This document shows positions 34,105 to 43,659 of a DNA stretch of 64,000 nucleotides, piece by piece. Where the stretch lies: NCBI RefSeq assembly GCF_000967655.1, contig NZ_JXYA01000018.1, forward strand, positions 62,001 through 126,000, in the 5' to 3' direction. The notes below the pieces were generated by a model. It ran no database searches, was not told where the DNA came from, and was given only the letters and a program-made list of their open reading frames with translations. Source of the stretch: Pseudoalteromonas rubra. GTDB taxonomy: Bacteria > Pseudomonadota > Gammaproteobacteria > Enterobacterales > Alteromonadaceae. Position 1 is the stretch's first letter, and each line of letters begins with the position of its first letter. The position numbers were made by a program, and so were the translations under genes.

Positions 34105-36117
34105 ATGACCACCACACTGAGTTTTCAGGACCAAATTAAGCAAGGGATCCCCAGCGAGTTGCCAGCGCCTAAGCCTTACCCGGCTGGTGCCAACCGCGCC
34201 CCCAAGCGTAAAGACATTTTATCAGCCGACGAAAAGCAACTGGCGCTGCGTAACGCCCTGCGCTATTTCCCGAAAGAATGGCATCAGGAGCTGGCGGCTG
34301 AGTTCGCCGAAGAGCTGAAAAACTTCGGCCGTATTTACATGTACCGCTTTAAGCCTAACTATGACCTTAAAGCGCGTTCTGTCAGCGATTATCCTGCTAA
34401 GTGTCAGCAAGCCGCAGCCATCATGCTGATGATCGACAACAACCTGGATCCGGCAGTTGCCCAGCATCCAGAGGAGTTGATCACTTACGGCGGTAACGGC
34501 GCGGTATTCCAGAACTGGGCACAGTATCTGCTGGCCATGAAGTACCTGAGCGAAATAGAAAGTGACCAGACTCTACACATTTATTCTGGTCACCCGATGG
34601 GCTTGTTCCCGTCAAGCGAAGACGCGCCGCGCGTTGTTGTCACCAATGGTATGATGATCCCGAATTACTCACAGCCTGATGACTGGGAAAAGTTCAATGC
34701 ACTGGGCGTGACTCAGTACGGCCAGATGACGGCGGGTTCTTTCATGTACATTGGTCCGCAGGGCATTGTTCATGGCACCACCATCACCGTCATGAATGCC
34801 TTCCGTAAAGTCCTTGAACAAGGCGACAGCCCGAAAGGCAAGATCTTCCTGACCGCCGGTCTTGGCGGCATGAGTGGCGCACAACCTAAAGCGGGCAACA
34901 TCGCTAACTGTATTACAGTCTGTGCCGAGGTAAACCCTGCTGCTGCCACTAAGCGTCACCAGCAAGGCTGGGTAGATGAACTGATCGACAACATGGATGA
35001 GCTGGTTGCGCGCGTTAAAACCGCGCAGGCGAACGAAGAAGTGGTATCAATTGCCTACATCGGCAACATTGTCGATGTCTGGGAAACCTTTTATGAGCAG
35101 GATATTTTCATTCACCTGGGCTCAGATCAAACGTCGCTGCATAACCCCTGGTCAGGCGGTTACTACCCGGTCGATATCAGTTTTGAAGAGTCTAACCGAC
35201 TGATCCGCGAAGAGCCTGAGGTCTTCAAAGAAAAAGTGCAGGCTACGCTGAAGCGCCATGCCGATGCGGTGAACAAGCACACTGCCCGTGGCACTTATTT
35301 CTTCGATTACGGTAATGCCTTCTTGTTAGAGTCATCCCGTGCCGGCGGCGATGTCATGGCTGAAAACGGCATCGACTTTAAATATCCGTCTTACGTGCAG
35401 GATATTCTTGGCCCTATGTGCTTTGACTACGGCTTTGGCCCATTCCGCTGGGTGTGTGCTTCTGGCGACCCGGCCGATCTGGATAAAACTGACGCTATCG
35501 CGGCAGAGGTACTGAACAAGATCATGGCAGAGTCTCCGGCAGAAATTCAGCAGCAGATGCAGGACAACATCACCTGGATCAAAGATGCCAAGCAAAACAA
35601 ACTGGTGGTGGGCTCACAGGCGCGTATTCTGTATGCCGATGCACAAGGTCGTATGGAAATTGCCAAAGCCTTTAACGATGCAATTGCACGGGGCGACATT
35701 GGCCCTGTAGTACTGGGCCGTGACCACCACGATGTAAGTGGTACAGATTCACCGTTCCGCGAAACCTCAAACATCTATGATGGCAGCCGCTTTACGGCGG
35801 ATATGGCCATTCACAACGTGATTGGTGACAGCTTCCGTGGTGCAACCTGGGTGTCTATCCACAACGGCGGTGGCGTTGGCTGGGGTGAAGTGATCAACGG
35901 CGGTTTTGGTATGGTGCTGGATGGCAGCAGCGATGCTGAGCGTCGTCTTAAGTCTATGCTGTTGTTCGATGTGAACAATGGTATTGCACGTCGCAGCTGG
36001 GCTCGCAACGAAGAAGCCAACTTTGCAATTAAACGCGAAATGGCTCGCACGCCTAAGCTTAAAGTGACACTGCCAAATGGCGTAGACGACGAGATTTTAA
36101 ATAATCTGTCGCTGTAA
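34105..36117 (+). CDS. hutU: Urocanate hydratase, long form
   Basis: A 670-residue urocanase that converts urocanate to imidazolonepropionate using NAD+. Clear urocanase segments include YGGNGAVFQNWAQYLLAMKY, HPMGLFPSS, LTAGLGGMSGAQPKAGN, ILYADAQGRMEIA and GGGVGWGEVINGGFGMVLDG. It is about 110 residues longer than the usual proteobacterial HutU (near 555) and closer to the length of the animal enzyme. The additional sequence is in the N-terminal and middle parts. AGGGG lies before the ATG, 13 bases after hutH. A strong terminator closes the operon. Confidence 0.95.
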   Translation: MTTTLSFQDQIKQGIPSELPAPKPYPAGANRAPKRKDILSADEKQLALRNALRYFPKEWHQELAAEFAEELKNFGRIYMYRFKPNYDLKARSVSDYPAKCQQAAAIMLMIDNNLDPAVAQHPEELITYGGNGAVFQNWAQYLLAMKYLSEIESDQTLHIYSGHPMGLFPSSEDAPRVVVTNGMMIPNYSQPDDWEKFNALGVTQYGQMTAGSFMYIGPQGIVHGTTITVMNAFRKVLEQGDSPKGKIFLTAGLGGMSGAQPKAGNIANCITVCAEVNPAAATKRHQQGWVDELIDNMDELVARVKTAQANEEVVSIAYIGNIVDVWETFYEQDIFIHLGSDQTSLHNPWSGGYYPVDISFEESNRLIREEPEVFKEKVQATLKRHADAVNKHTARGTYFFDYGNAFLLESSRAGGDVMAENGIDFKYPSYVQDILGPMCFDYGFGPFRWVCASGDPADLDKTDAIAAEVLNKIMAESPAEIQQQMQDNITWIKDAKQNKLVVGSQARILYADAQGRMEIAKAFNDAIARGDIGPVVLGRDHHDVSGTDSPFRETSNIYDGSRFTADMAIHNVIGDSFRGATWVSIHNGGGVGWGEVINGGFGMVLDGSSDAERRLKSMLLFDVNNGIARRSWARNEEANFAIKREMARTPKLKVTLPNGVDDEILNNLSL

Positions 36118-36135
36118 GCTTTAAGAGCACAGTGG

Positions 36136-36161
36136 AAAGGCTGCCCCGGGCAGCCTTTTTT
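36136..36161 (+). terminator. Rho-independent terminator of hutHU
   Basis: AAAGGCTGCC pairs with GGCAGCCTTT around a CCG-type loop, followed by a T-run to 36161. It lies 18 bases after the hutU stop. The remaining 230 bases to the next gene hold nothing else I can support. Confidence 0.9.
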
Positions 36162-36393
36162 GTGGGCAATGCGCTCATTATGTGACCGTTCACGCACAGT
36201 AAAAATAACTATTAAACCATTGTTTCTTTTAAACATTTAGTTATTACCCACAGATTTTGTGACTATCTTGTGAGTAACTCAGGAATAATTCAGAAAACCA
36301 ATCGTTCATTTGAGTTCACTGTGCCATCCGCCCTGCAAATCCCAGGCCTACATCACTAAACCACTGTCCCATTCAAATCTACCTATGCACTCA

Positions 36394-37620
36394 TTAATGT
36401 CGAAGCGCCGGTAATAAAGACGCGCCCGTGCCGTCTATATCAGACAGTAATTCAAGACCCAGGATCTGCGCCACGACCGGGTAAATATCCAGATTCTTCA
36501 CCGGACCAATTTCTACGCCCTGTTTAAACGCAGGACCCACAGCGACAAAGGTGGCGTGCATATCGGGTGTAACTGCAAAGCCATGAGTGCCGTAGTGCTT
36601 ATCTTTATCATCATAGGCAAAATAGCGCGGCGCCTGCGTTTCAATCACTATGTCGGCAGTCGTTGAATCGATGGTAACGCCACGGCTTTTCAAGGTTGCT
36701 TCACTGGTAATGTCGTAGCGACCACGGGCATTGCGCATCAGCTGAGCACGCACCTCATCGAGGTCTAACGTTGCCTTTGGCTTTTTGTACAACCAAACCT
36801 GAGTACCGCTGTTTTTAACGATAAAATCGCCGAGGTCGCCCCCTAAGTCAGACAGCTGCAAACGCTGCTCCGGGTCGAGCTGCGCCATGCCGTGATCCGA
36901 CACTATGATCAGGTTCACATCCTGTTCAACCTCGCGCTGAATGCGTCTCGCAAGCTGACCAATCAGCTTGTCTACCTTTTGCACCGCCTGATAGGTTTGC
37001 TGTGCATCCGGGCCAAAGTCGTGTCCCATGGTATCCACCAGTGAAAAATACCCGGCAACAAAACGAGGGCGCGTTTGCGCTGGCAGCTTCAGCCACTGCA
37101 CTATCTGGTCAATGCGTTGCTGGTAGTCACTGTGCTTTGAGTAATGATAAAAGTAGCTAGGTGTCATGCCATTAATGCGGGCATCCGATTCGGGCCAGAA
37201 ATAGGTTGCGGCTTTTAAGCCTTGCATTTCAGCTAAGTTCCAAAGCGGGATCCCTTTAAGCCAGGAGCTGTCGTCCTGACCGCGGCCCATTCTATAGCAC
37301 TGATCGCGCGCGCTGTCGCAAAAATGATTGCCAACAATACCATGATTGGACGGCAGCAATCCGGTGATAATAGAAAGGTGATTGGGAAAAGTTTTGGTTG
37401 GGTAAACAGGCTCCAGATACTCGGCTCGAACCCCCTGTGCAGCGATTGAAGCCAGGTTTTTTGCCTTGTGCTTTTCGATATAATCCCAGCGAAAGCCATC
37501 GAGCGAGATCATCACCACACTTTGCTCAGCAAGCTGCTTATTTGCAGTTTGCTTTGCCAGAGTTAATGTCGGGATCAGAGAAATAAAAGAGAATAAAACC
37601 AGTAATACGCGATTGATCAT
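36394..37620 (-). CDS. Nucleotide pyrophosphatase/phosphodiesterase-family enzyme, secreted
   Basis: A 408-residue enzyme of the alkaline phosphatase superfamily, NPP branch. A signal peptide (INRVLLVLFSFISLIPTLTL) precedes the two-metal site: VVMISLDGFRWDY, the threonine nucleophile in PTKTFPNH, DTMGHDFGP, IIVSDHGM and HYGTHGF. NPP enzymes hydrolyse phosphodiester or pyrophosphate bonds in nucleotides or lipids outside the cytoplasm. Start is ATG 37620 (AAGGG four bases upstream) or 37623. Exact substrate unknown. It is transcribed in the same direction as the S66 peptidase upstream, with a gap of about 155 bases. Confidence 0.9.
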   Translation of the reverse strand: MINRVLLVLFSFISLIPTLTLAKQTANKQLAEQSVVMISLDGFRWDYIEKHKAKNLASIAAQGVRAEYLEPVYPTKTFPNHLSIITGLLPSNHGIVGNHFCDSARDQCYRMGRGQDDSSWLKGIPLWNLAEMQGLKAATYFWPESDARINGMTPSYFYHYSKHSDYQQRIDQIVQWLKLPAQTRPRFVAGYFSLVDTMGHDFGPDAQQTYQAVQKVDKLIGQLARRIQREVEQDVNLIIVSDHGMAQLDPEQRLQLSDLGGDLGDFIVKNSGTQVWLYKKPKATLDLDEVRAQLMRNARGRYDITSEATLKSRGVTIDSTTADIVIETQAPRYFAYDDKDKHYGTHGFAVTPDMHATFVAVGPAFKQGVEIGPVKNLDIYPVVAQILGLELLSDIDGTGASLLPALRH

Positions 37621-37776
37621 CATGCCCTTGCGTTCCTAAAACGATAAACCAGCGCAGGCACTGTAAAACCAAAAGATGAATAAAATGAAGGACCTTTTAC
37701 CGAACCAGAGGTGTTTTACGACCAGTAACAGATTTTCGGGACGAGCAACGCCCGCCCCTTGCAAGCATACCGCAGG

Positions 37777-38817
37777 CTAACGTAAGTGCTGAACCAGCGT
37801 CCACTGCTCGCCACAAAATGAAACTTCTGCAAGCGCCCCGTTTATTACCACCAGATTGGGGGCAATATGTGAAATATCGACACCCGTGACTATGGGGACT
37901 GACAGGTCGCCCAGTGCCATTTTCACCGCAGTTTCTCCATCAAAAGCTTTACCGGCCATACCGGATACCGCATTGCGACCGACCAGAATTCCGGCGGCAT
38001 GCTCAAACGCACCGCGTAATTTCAGGCTCTGCAACGCCCGGTAGTAAGCTGTCGGTGACTGCTCGGCGTTTTCAAAATAAAAAATAAGCTTATCGTCCGG
38101 GTGCCTGTTGAGCAGCGACTGGGGATCAAAATACTCAGAGCCATACATCAGCATATGCGTATCCAGACACCCGCCAATCAACCGGCCCTGAAAAGACACC
38201 GGTTTTGTACTGTTTGCTTCCTCCCCCAGCAACTGCCAGCGGCTTGGTTCAGTAAGGTTAAATACAGCATGACTGTCTTGCGCATAGTTACTGAAGCCCT
38301 GCTCAAAAAACGGTGCGTTGTGCTGAGTAAAGGCTTCACCTGTTGGCGTTTGCAAATGCGCAAAGGTATTGGCTGTCAATGGATCGCTTTGTGCCAGCGA
38401 CAATTGCATCAGATTCGTACAATGGGCGCTTGCCCAGCCGAGTTTGCTGATAAATGCGCTTAGCACTGTGCTGATATCAGAAAACCCCATCAGCCATTTT
38501 GGTCGCACCTGCTTTAATGCTTGCCAGTCCAGCAAAGGTAACAAATCCATGGCAATTTCTCCGCCCCAGGGCGCCATGATGGCATCCACCTGGTCGTCGA
38601 GCAAAAATCGCATCAGTTCATCGGCTCGCTGCGCTGCAGGCGCACTAACATGCAACTGGTCTTCACGCAAACAACGACCTTCGAGCACATTAAACCCACG
38701 CCGAGCCAGGTCACCCAGCACCAGCTCAAGGCGGGCGTGCAGGGGCGCTGCAACACCGCTGGAAAATGCAGTTACCGCAATGGTACTGCCAGAGGTTAAA
38801 GGGGCTGGATAGTGCAT
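37777..38817 (-). CDS. LD-carboxypeptidase / MccF-like S66 peptidase
   Basis: A 346-residue protein of peptidase family S66. The N-terminal nucleophile-elbow region has GSTIAVTAFSSGV and the nucleophile motif LMGFSDIST. The C-terminal part has GRLIGGCLDTHMLMYGSEY, FYFENAEQSPTAYYRALQ and ILVGRNAVSG. Family members cut the LD bond in recycled muropeptides (LdcA) or give self-immunity to microcin C (MccF). No signal peptide, so cytoplasmic. The sequence style is nearer MccF, whose members have broad acyl-aminoacyl-adenylate hydrolase activity. No microcin C genes are nearby. Confidence 0.87.
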   Translation of the reverse strand: MHYPAPLTSGSTIAVTAFSSGVAAPLHARLELVLGDLARRGFNVLEGRCLREDQLHVSAPAAQRADELMRFLLDDQVDAIMAPWGGEIAMDLLPLLDWQALKQVRPKWLMGFSDISTVLSAFISKLGWASAHCTNLMQLSLAQSDPLTANTFAHLQTPTGEAFTQHNAPFFEQGFSNYAQDSHAVFNLTEPSRWQLLGEEANSTKPVSFQGRLIGGCLDTHMLMYGSEYFDPQSLLNRHPDDKLIFYFENAEQSPTAYYRALQSLKLRGAFEHAAGILVGRNAVSGMAGKAFDGETAVKMALGDLSVPIVTGVDISHIAPNLVVINGALAEVSFCGEQWTLVQHLR

Positions 38818-38986
38818 AAGCTGTCCTTTTTACATACTAAAAATTTAAAACCAGTTTATTCATTAAGTTAGGCAGGTATTAGTCACATAATTTCCCCACT
38901 TTGTCACCTCATTTCGCGCCTTTTTCACGCTTTTTATTTTCGCTGCAACAACAATGGAGCCAGCTTTTTACGAAACGGATAAAACA

Positions 38987-41173
38987 ATGAATAAGTTGAA
39001 CGCACTAAGCTTAGCACTATGCACCCTTTACACGACTTGCAGCGCAGCGCAGCAAACATCAGAACCCATTCGACCCTGGCAGCAGTTTACCCAGAGCGAC
39101 ACCGCTATCCCACGGCTTGCTACAGCCCCGAACATAGACGGTGAACTTGCGCCTGATGAATGGAACAACGCCCGTGTGATCACCGAGTTTGTTGAATTCC
39201 GGCCAACCGTGGGTGGTACGCCCAGATACCCAATCACCGCCTATGTGGCCTACGATGAACACTTTTTTTATGTTGCCGCCAAAATCACTCAGCCAGCTAA
39301 CACCATAGTGGACCGGGTACTCACCCAGGGCGAGCGGATTTGGAATGAAGACTATTTTGGTCTGATCCTGGATACCAATCACGATAAATCCGATGGCTAC
39401 TTATTTCATGTTACCCCCTCTGGCGTGCGCGAAGATGGCCTGGTGAACGGTACGGAATATATCGCCGAATGGAAAACTCTGTGGTATGCCAAAACACAGC
39501 AACAGCAAGATGGCTGGACGGTAGAGATTGCCATTCCCATGCAGTCTTTATCCTTTGACCCGGATGCCAAGAACTGGGGGTTACAGTTACGCCATAAGCT
39601 CTCCAGCCCCTACGTGCAATCTTACTGGAATCTTAACAACCCCAACTCAGCAGGCTGGCATGCGTCACAAACTGCGCCCATTTCCGGGCTCGGCGAGTTG
39701 GACCAGGGGTTGGGAGTTGAAGTTAAGCCAGGACTGGCCTACAAGGATACGCTCGATGAGAGCAGCTTTGAGCCCTCCCTGGACGCCACCTACCGATTTA
39801 CACCCAGCCTGACCGGTCAGCTCACACTCAATACCGACTTTTCCGGGACCGATGTCGACGAAATCGAAATGAACATGACCCGGTTTGGTCAGTACTACAG
39901 CGAAAAGCGTGACTTCTTTTTGCAGGACAGTCAAATCTTCCGCTTTGGTGGCATGGATGATGACGATTATAACGGCATGCCCTTTTATTCGCGGCGTATA
40001 GGTCAGGGACCGCAATCGGGCGTTCTGGATGTTAACTGGGGTACCAAATTAACGGGTCGTGTGGGTAATACCGACTTAGGCATATTAAGCGTCAATCAGG
40101 AACAAGACGGCAATAGTGACGAAACCACTCAGCTCAGTGTCGCCAGAGCCAAACAGCATATTGGCGAGCGTCACCAGCTCGGTGCCATACTCACCCATGG
40201 CAGCGCCGATGACAGTGCCAGTCATGCCCTGACTGGGGTTGATTATCGCTTTGACGATTTATTATTTGGTGAAGAGCAATTGATTGCTAACGCCTTTTAT
40301 CAGTCCATTGACGTGCCAGACGACACACCCGACAGTGACAGCAAGTCTTATGGTCTGGCGCTTTTGCTGCCCAATGATAAGTTTTACCTGAATGCCAAAT
40401 ATCGCTATATCGGTAAGGATTTTAACCCGGCGCTGGGCTTTGTTAATCGCACCGACCTGAAATACTACCACCTCACCAGCCATTACCGGGTTCGTCCGCA
40501 AACAGGCTGGCTCGGAGATAATCTTAACCTTTACCAGGTCAGAGCCTATTATAAGCGTTGGGAAAGTACCGAAGGCGAAAAGAAAGGCCAGCAGCTGTTT
40601 TTGCAACCTTTGGTCATACAAACCCGGTCTAATGACTACTTTCATATCAGTTATGAAATGCACGAAAAGGTACTCAAAGACCCCTTTAAATTCCGCGATA
40701 ACATTCAATTTGCCACAGGCGAGTATGATTATAATCAGTGGAACTTGTACTATGAAAGCGCCAGTGATCGACCTGTTTTCGTCAGCGGCCGGGTTGTTAA
40801 AGGCGACTTTTTTGATGCTGATTTAGAGCGCCTCAGCTTGACCATAAATACGCGTCCAAACAAGCACTTGTATGTGCAGCTTGGACGTCATATGTACTAT
40901 TACGAGCGCGCGGGCGAGAAAAGCAACATGTATAACACCCGTTTGAAAGTGAATATTGCCTTCAACAGCGAATGGTCGTGGAATTCCCTGTTTCAACATA
41001 ACACCCAGTCTGACAGCTTCTCGCTGTTTAGCCGGTTGCGCTATGAACCGGCACCGGATGAGCTCTATCAGCTGAGTATTAATAAAGGATACGACTTAGA
41101 GGATGGCTGGCACGACAAGCAAGCGCGATTCAGTGAAACCGCCGTGAAGCTCAACTACACCTATCGGTGGTGA
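38987..41173 (+). CDS. DUF5916-like outer-membrane protein with CBM9-like N-terminal domain
   Basis: A 728-residue exported protein (signal MNKLNALSLALCTLYTTCSA). Residues 40-220 look like a CBM9-type beta-sandwich (IDGELAPDEWNNARVI, YVAYDEHFFYVAAKI, WTVEIAIPMQSLSF). The rest matches the DUF5916 pattern: NTDFSGTDVDEIEMNMTRF, YYSEKRDFFLQDSQIF and many alternating amphipathic strands ending in YTYRW, as in a beta-barrel. Start moved to 38987 because the signal peptide begins there. Function is not established for the family; glycan binding is possible. A ToxR-like regulator is convergent. Confidence 0.8.
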   Translation: MNKLNALSLALCTLYTTCSAAQQTSEPIRPWQQFTQSDTAIPRLATAPNIDGELAPDEWNNARVITEFVEFRPTVGGTPRYPITAYVAYDEHFFYVAAKITQPANTIVDRVLTQGERIWNEDYFGLILDTNHDKSDGYLFHVTPSGVREDGLVNGTEYIAEWKTLWYAKTQQQQDGWTVEIAIPMQSLSFDPDAKNWGLQLRHKLSSPYVQSYWNLNNPNSAGWHASQTAPISGLGELDQGLGVEVKPGLAYKDTLDESSFEPSLDATYRFTPSLTGQLTLNTDFSGTDVDEIEMNMTRFGQYYSEKRDFFLQDSQIFRFGGMDDDDYNGMPFYSRRIGQGPQSGVLDVNWGTKLTGRVGNTDLGILSVNQEQDGNSDETTQLSVARAKQHIGERHQLGAILTHGSADDSASHALTGVDYRFDDLLFGEEQLIANAFYQSIDVPDDTPDSDSKSYGLALLLPNDKFYLNAKYRYIGKDFNPALGFVNRTDLKYYHLTSHYRVRPQTGWLGDNLNLYQVRAYYKRWESTEGEKKGQQLFLQPLVIQTRSNDYFHISYEMHEKVLKDPFKFRDNIQFATGEYDYNQWNLYYESASDRPVFVSGRVVKGDFFDADLERLSLTINTRPNKHLYVQLGRHMYYYERAGEKSNMYNTRLKVNIAFNSEWSWNSLFQHNTQSDSFSLFSRLRYEPAPDELYQLSINKGYDLEDGWHDKQARFSETAVKLNYTYRW

Positions 41174-41188
41174 TAGTACATAATACAA

Positions 41189-41216
41189 AGCGCGTTGCAC
41201 GATTAAGGCACGCGCT
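41189..41216. terminator. Hairpin between convergent genes
   Basis: AGCGCGT (41189-41195) pairs with ACGCGCT (41210-41216). It fills the 48-base gap between the DUF5916-like gene and the convergent regulator gene. No strong T-run follows, so it is a modest terminator candidate. Confidence 0.45.
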
Positions 41217-41221
41217 ACCAG

Positions 41222-43270
41222 TTACCTCGCAACGGTGCTGTACACGTCGCTGCGAAACGCTGCTTTACGACCATAGATCACCTGTCCGTCACGGACATCA
41301 AACCCCATATATGCCCCTATGTCCTGACGCGACAGCGGCTGTAACCCCTCATCACTCAGGCTGTAGCGCACCAGCTCATGCCACTCTTTGGTCATCAGAT
41401 AGACCTTGCCATTTTCCAGCTCCAGGCTTGAAAACGCCTCCAGCTGTCCGATTTTTTCACCTGCAGAGCGCTCTATGCCATTTAAAATACTGGCAAAAGG
41501 AAAACGATAGAGCATATGCTCTTTGTCGGTCAGATAAACGTACTGTGGCGTTGTCGAGTCTGTTAGTGCAATCATCCACCCCTGTGGCAACTGCGCCACC
41601 AGCTGCATCTGACGATTGTAGATTTGCACCCGTTTTTGCTCATTCTGTTTCACTGAGAGCGCAAATAAACTGTTACTCAGCCAACTTTGCTGATAGATAT
41701 AACCATCAAAGTACAGGGTGTTGTCTTGCTGCGCTTCATTGGTTGAGATCAGCCACATGGCGTGATTATCGTGGTTGATCAGCAACAGTTCATCGTCGGG
41801 TGACAATGTCATATCTCTGAGGCGCACATGTTCAGGGAGCGCTGAAAGCGGCCTGGCCTGGTCCTGCGGGCGCTGATAATACACCTGAGAGCTGCCAGAG
41901 CGATCAGAAATAAAATACACGCCCGGATCTGTGTGCGCTAAGCGTGGTGAACGGTCCAGCCCATTGCTGTTGTCCAGCACAAATCCGGTTTCCAGCCACT
42001 GCAGTTCAATGTTTTTGTCATAGGTGGTAAAAATATAATCCACGCCATTGCCATGACGGGCAATATTACAGCAGATTTTGTCGCTAAGACTGCTCAGTAA
42101 GGTCGGCTCGCTCTCAGTAAATGTCTGATGATACATTTGAGTACGCGGGCTGGAAGAGGAGAAAACAACCCCCTGATGGTCGTGGTCCCAGATAGCGCCA
42201 TGCATTAATCCGGTCCGCGACAGCTGCAAAACTTGTTGTGCCGACTCGCTCTCGTAGCTGAGCACCCGACTGTTACCATCATTGGTGTGTGCCGTCAGCA
42301 ACAATTGGGCCGTATCGGGATGAGCGTCAAGATACGCCAATCGCCAGCTTGGTTCCAAATTGGTCGGTAATTTTTTGATTTGGGAGGTAAAACTGAGCGC
42401 ATACAACTCATTTTTATGCTCAAATCGGCGTTCATGGGCCAGCGCATAAATGATATCTGAATCGGCCACATAAATGCTGTCGTGATAAATCAGGTCGCAG
42501 TTATATAATGCCTCGGAGGGCGGCGACAGTTGTTGGCCAGCGATGTCTAATCTGGCTTTAAACCAGCCACATTGCTCCTTGTAGTAGCCTTTAAAAACCA
42601 GGTACTCGCCCTGGCTACCCAATAATTGTTGCAGGTGGTAATCGGGCGCCTCAATCGGCTTTGGTAACGCGCTACCGACACTTGCATAATCAGCCACCCA
42701 CAAGCGACGACCCTGCGTTGCGGTCACGTTCAAAAATGCAACATGGGCTTGCTCTGCCAGCACAACAGGAAACAATTTGCCGCCGCTGACACGGCTCAGC
42801 GCCCGGCTTTCGCCATACTGTGCCTTGGGCGTATTAACATGTTGCCAGATAAAGCTACCCAAAAGCCCAACAAACAGGATAACACCCAAGCGTAAATACC
42901 ATCCTGGCAAGCGCTTTTGCGCTGTGGGTTGCCTGGCTGACGGCGTATTGTCATCAACCCCAATACTGATGGGCGCAATAAAGCGGTAGCCCTGTTTGGG
43001 CACGGTTTGTATATATTGCGGCGACTTAGGATCATCGCAAAATGCCTTTCTCAGATTCGCCACCAGCTTATTAATGGCATTATCCGTTACTATGGAGCCC
43101 TGCCAGATGGCATCTTGTAATTCATCCCGACCGATAATGCGATTGGGGTTATCAACCAGGAATGTCAGCAATGACAGCAGCCGAGGATCCAATGTGATGC
43201 TGCGCTCATCCTTAATAAGTTCATTGGTTTGATGGTAGAGGCGATATTCGCCAATTTGAATAAAATCCAT
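41222..43270 (-). CDS. ToxR/CadC-like regulator with periplasmic propeller-like sensor
   Basis: A protein of 682 residues from ATG 43270, or 715 from a GTG at 43369. The N-terminal winged helix (IQIGEYRLYHQTNELI, LDPRLLSLLTFLVDN, RDELQDAIWQGS, AINKLVANLRKAF, TVPKQGYRFIAPI) is followed by one membrane segment (LRLGVILFVGLLGSFIWQHV, near 145). A large periplasmic part has repeated beta-type phrases (YFISDRSGSSQVYYQRP, MTLSPDDELLLINHDNH) like TolB-type WD propellers. Such regulators sense a periplasmic signal and bind DNA at the membrane. I prefer 43270 because the domain starts there. Candidate targets are the convergent DUF5916-like gene or the divergent lipoprotein gene. Confidence 0.85.
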   Translation of the reverse strand: MDFIQIGEYRLYHQTNELIKDERSITLDPRLLSLLTFLVDNPNRIIGRDELQDAIWQGSIVTDNAINKLVANLRKAFCDDPKSPQYIQTVPKQGYRFIAPISIGVDDNTPSARQPTAQKRLPGWYLRLGVILFVGLLGSFIWQHVNTPKAQYGESRALSRVSGGKLFPVVLAEQAHVAFLNVTATQGRRLWVADYASVGSALPKPIEAPDYHLQQLLGSQGEYLVFKGYYKEQCGWFKARLDIAGQQLSPPSEALYNCDLIYHDSIYVADSDIIYALAHERRFEHKNELYALSFTSQIKKLPTNLEPSWRLAYLDAHPDTAQLLLTAHTNDGNSRVLSYESESAQQVLQLSRTGLMHGAIWDHDHQGVVFSSSSPRTQMYHQTFTESEPTLLSSLSDKICCNIARHGNGVDYIFTTYDKNIELQWLETGFVLDNSNGLDRSPRLAHTDPGVYFISDRSGSSQVYYQRPQDQARPLSALPEHVRLRDMTLSPDDELLLINHDNHAMWLISTNEAQQDNTLYFDGYIYQQSWLSNSLFALSVKQNEQKRVQIYNRQMQLVAQLPQGWMIALTDSTTPQYVYLTDKEHMLYRFPFASILNGIERSAGEKIGQLEAFSSLELENGKVYLMTKEWHELVRYSLSDEGLQPLSRQDIGAYMGFDVRDGQVIYGRKAAFRSDVYSTVAR

Positions 43271-43659
43271 GGACTTCTCGTCTATCCCCTGCGGCTTCAC
43301 CTTACCTGATGTGAAGCCGGCAAATTCGCGCTCGTTATTGTTATTGTGGTATTGCATCTGCGTGCTCACGCCTGCAAAAGGCGCAATGACGAAGCAAGGT
43401 ATGCCCTAGTCTATGATCATCTCAAGGCTTTGCAACCCACCAATTGAAGAACATTGCAAAAATTGACAACAGCTGAGCAAAAAACGCGCAATAGTTAAGG
43501 CCGTTAAGCGCGAACTAAGCCAATGTGCTACAGCACACGTGTTGCTGAATTTAAGCTGAATTAGCATTCCCTTTTCTGACTTATAAACTATGCTTACCCT
43601 GCTCATTTTACAACCAAAGGAAGGGCGAGTTTATTTCGCTAAATCGAACAGGTGTGTTT

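Noticed and set aside
37777..38817. Microcin C immunity gene linked to a peptide antibiotic
   Set aside because: The S66 protein is MccF-like, but no mccA, mccB or transporter genes are near, and the peptide island is 6 kb away across the hut operon.
41167..41778. 203-codon plus-strand frame antisense to the ToxR-like regulator
   Set aside because: Codons look random and His/Cys/Arg-rich; the opposite strand encodes a clear protein.
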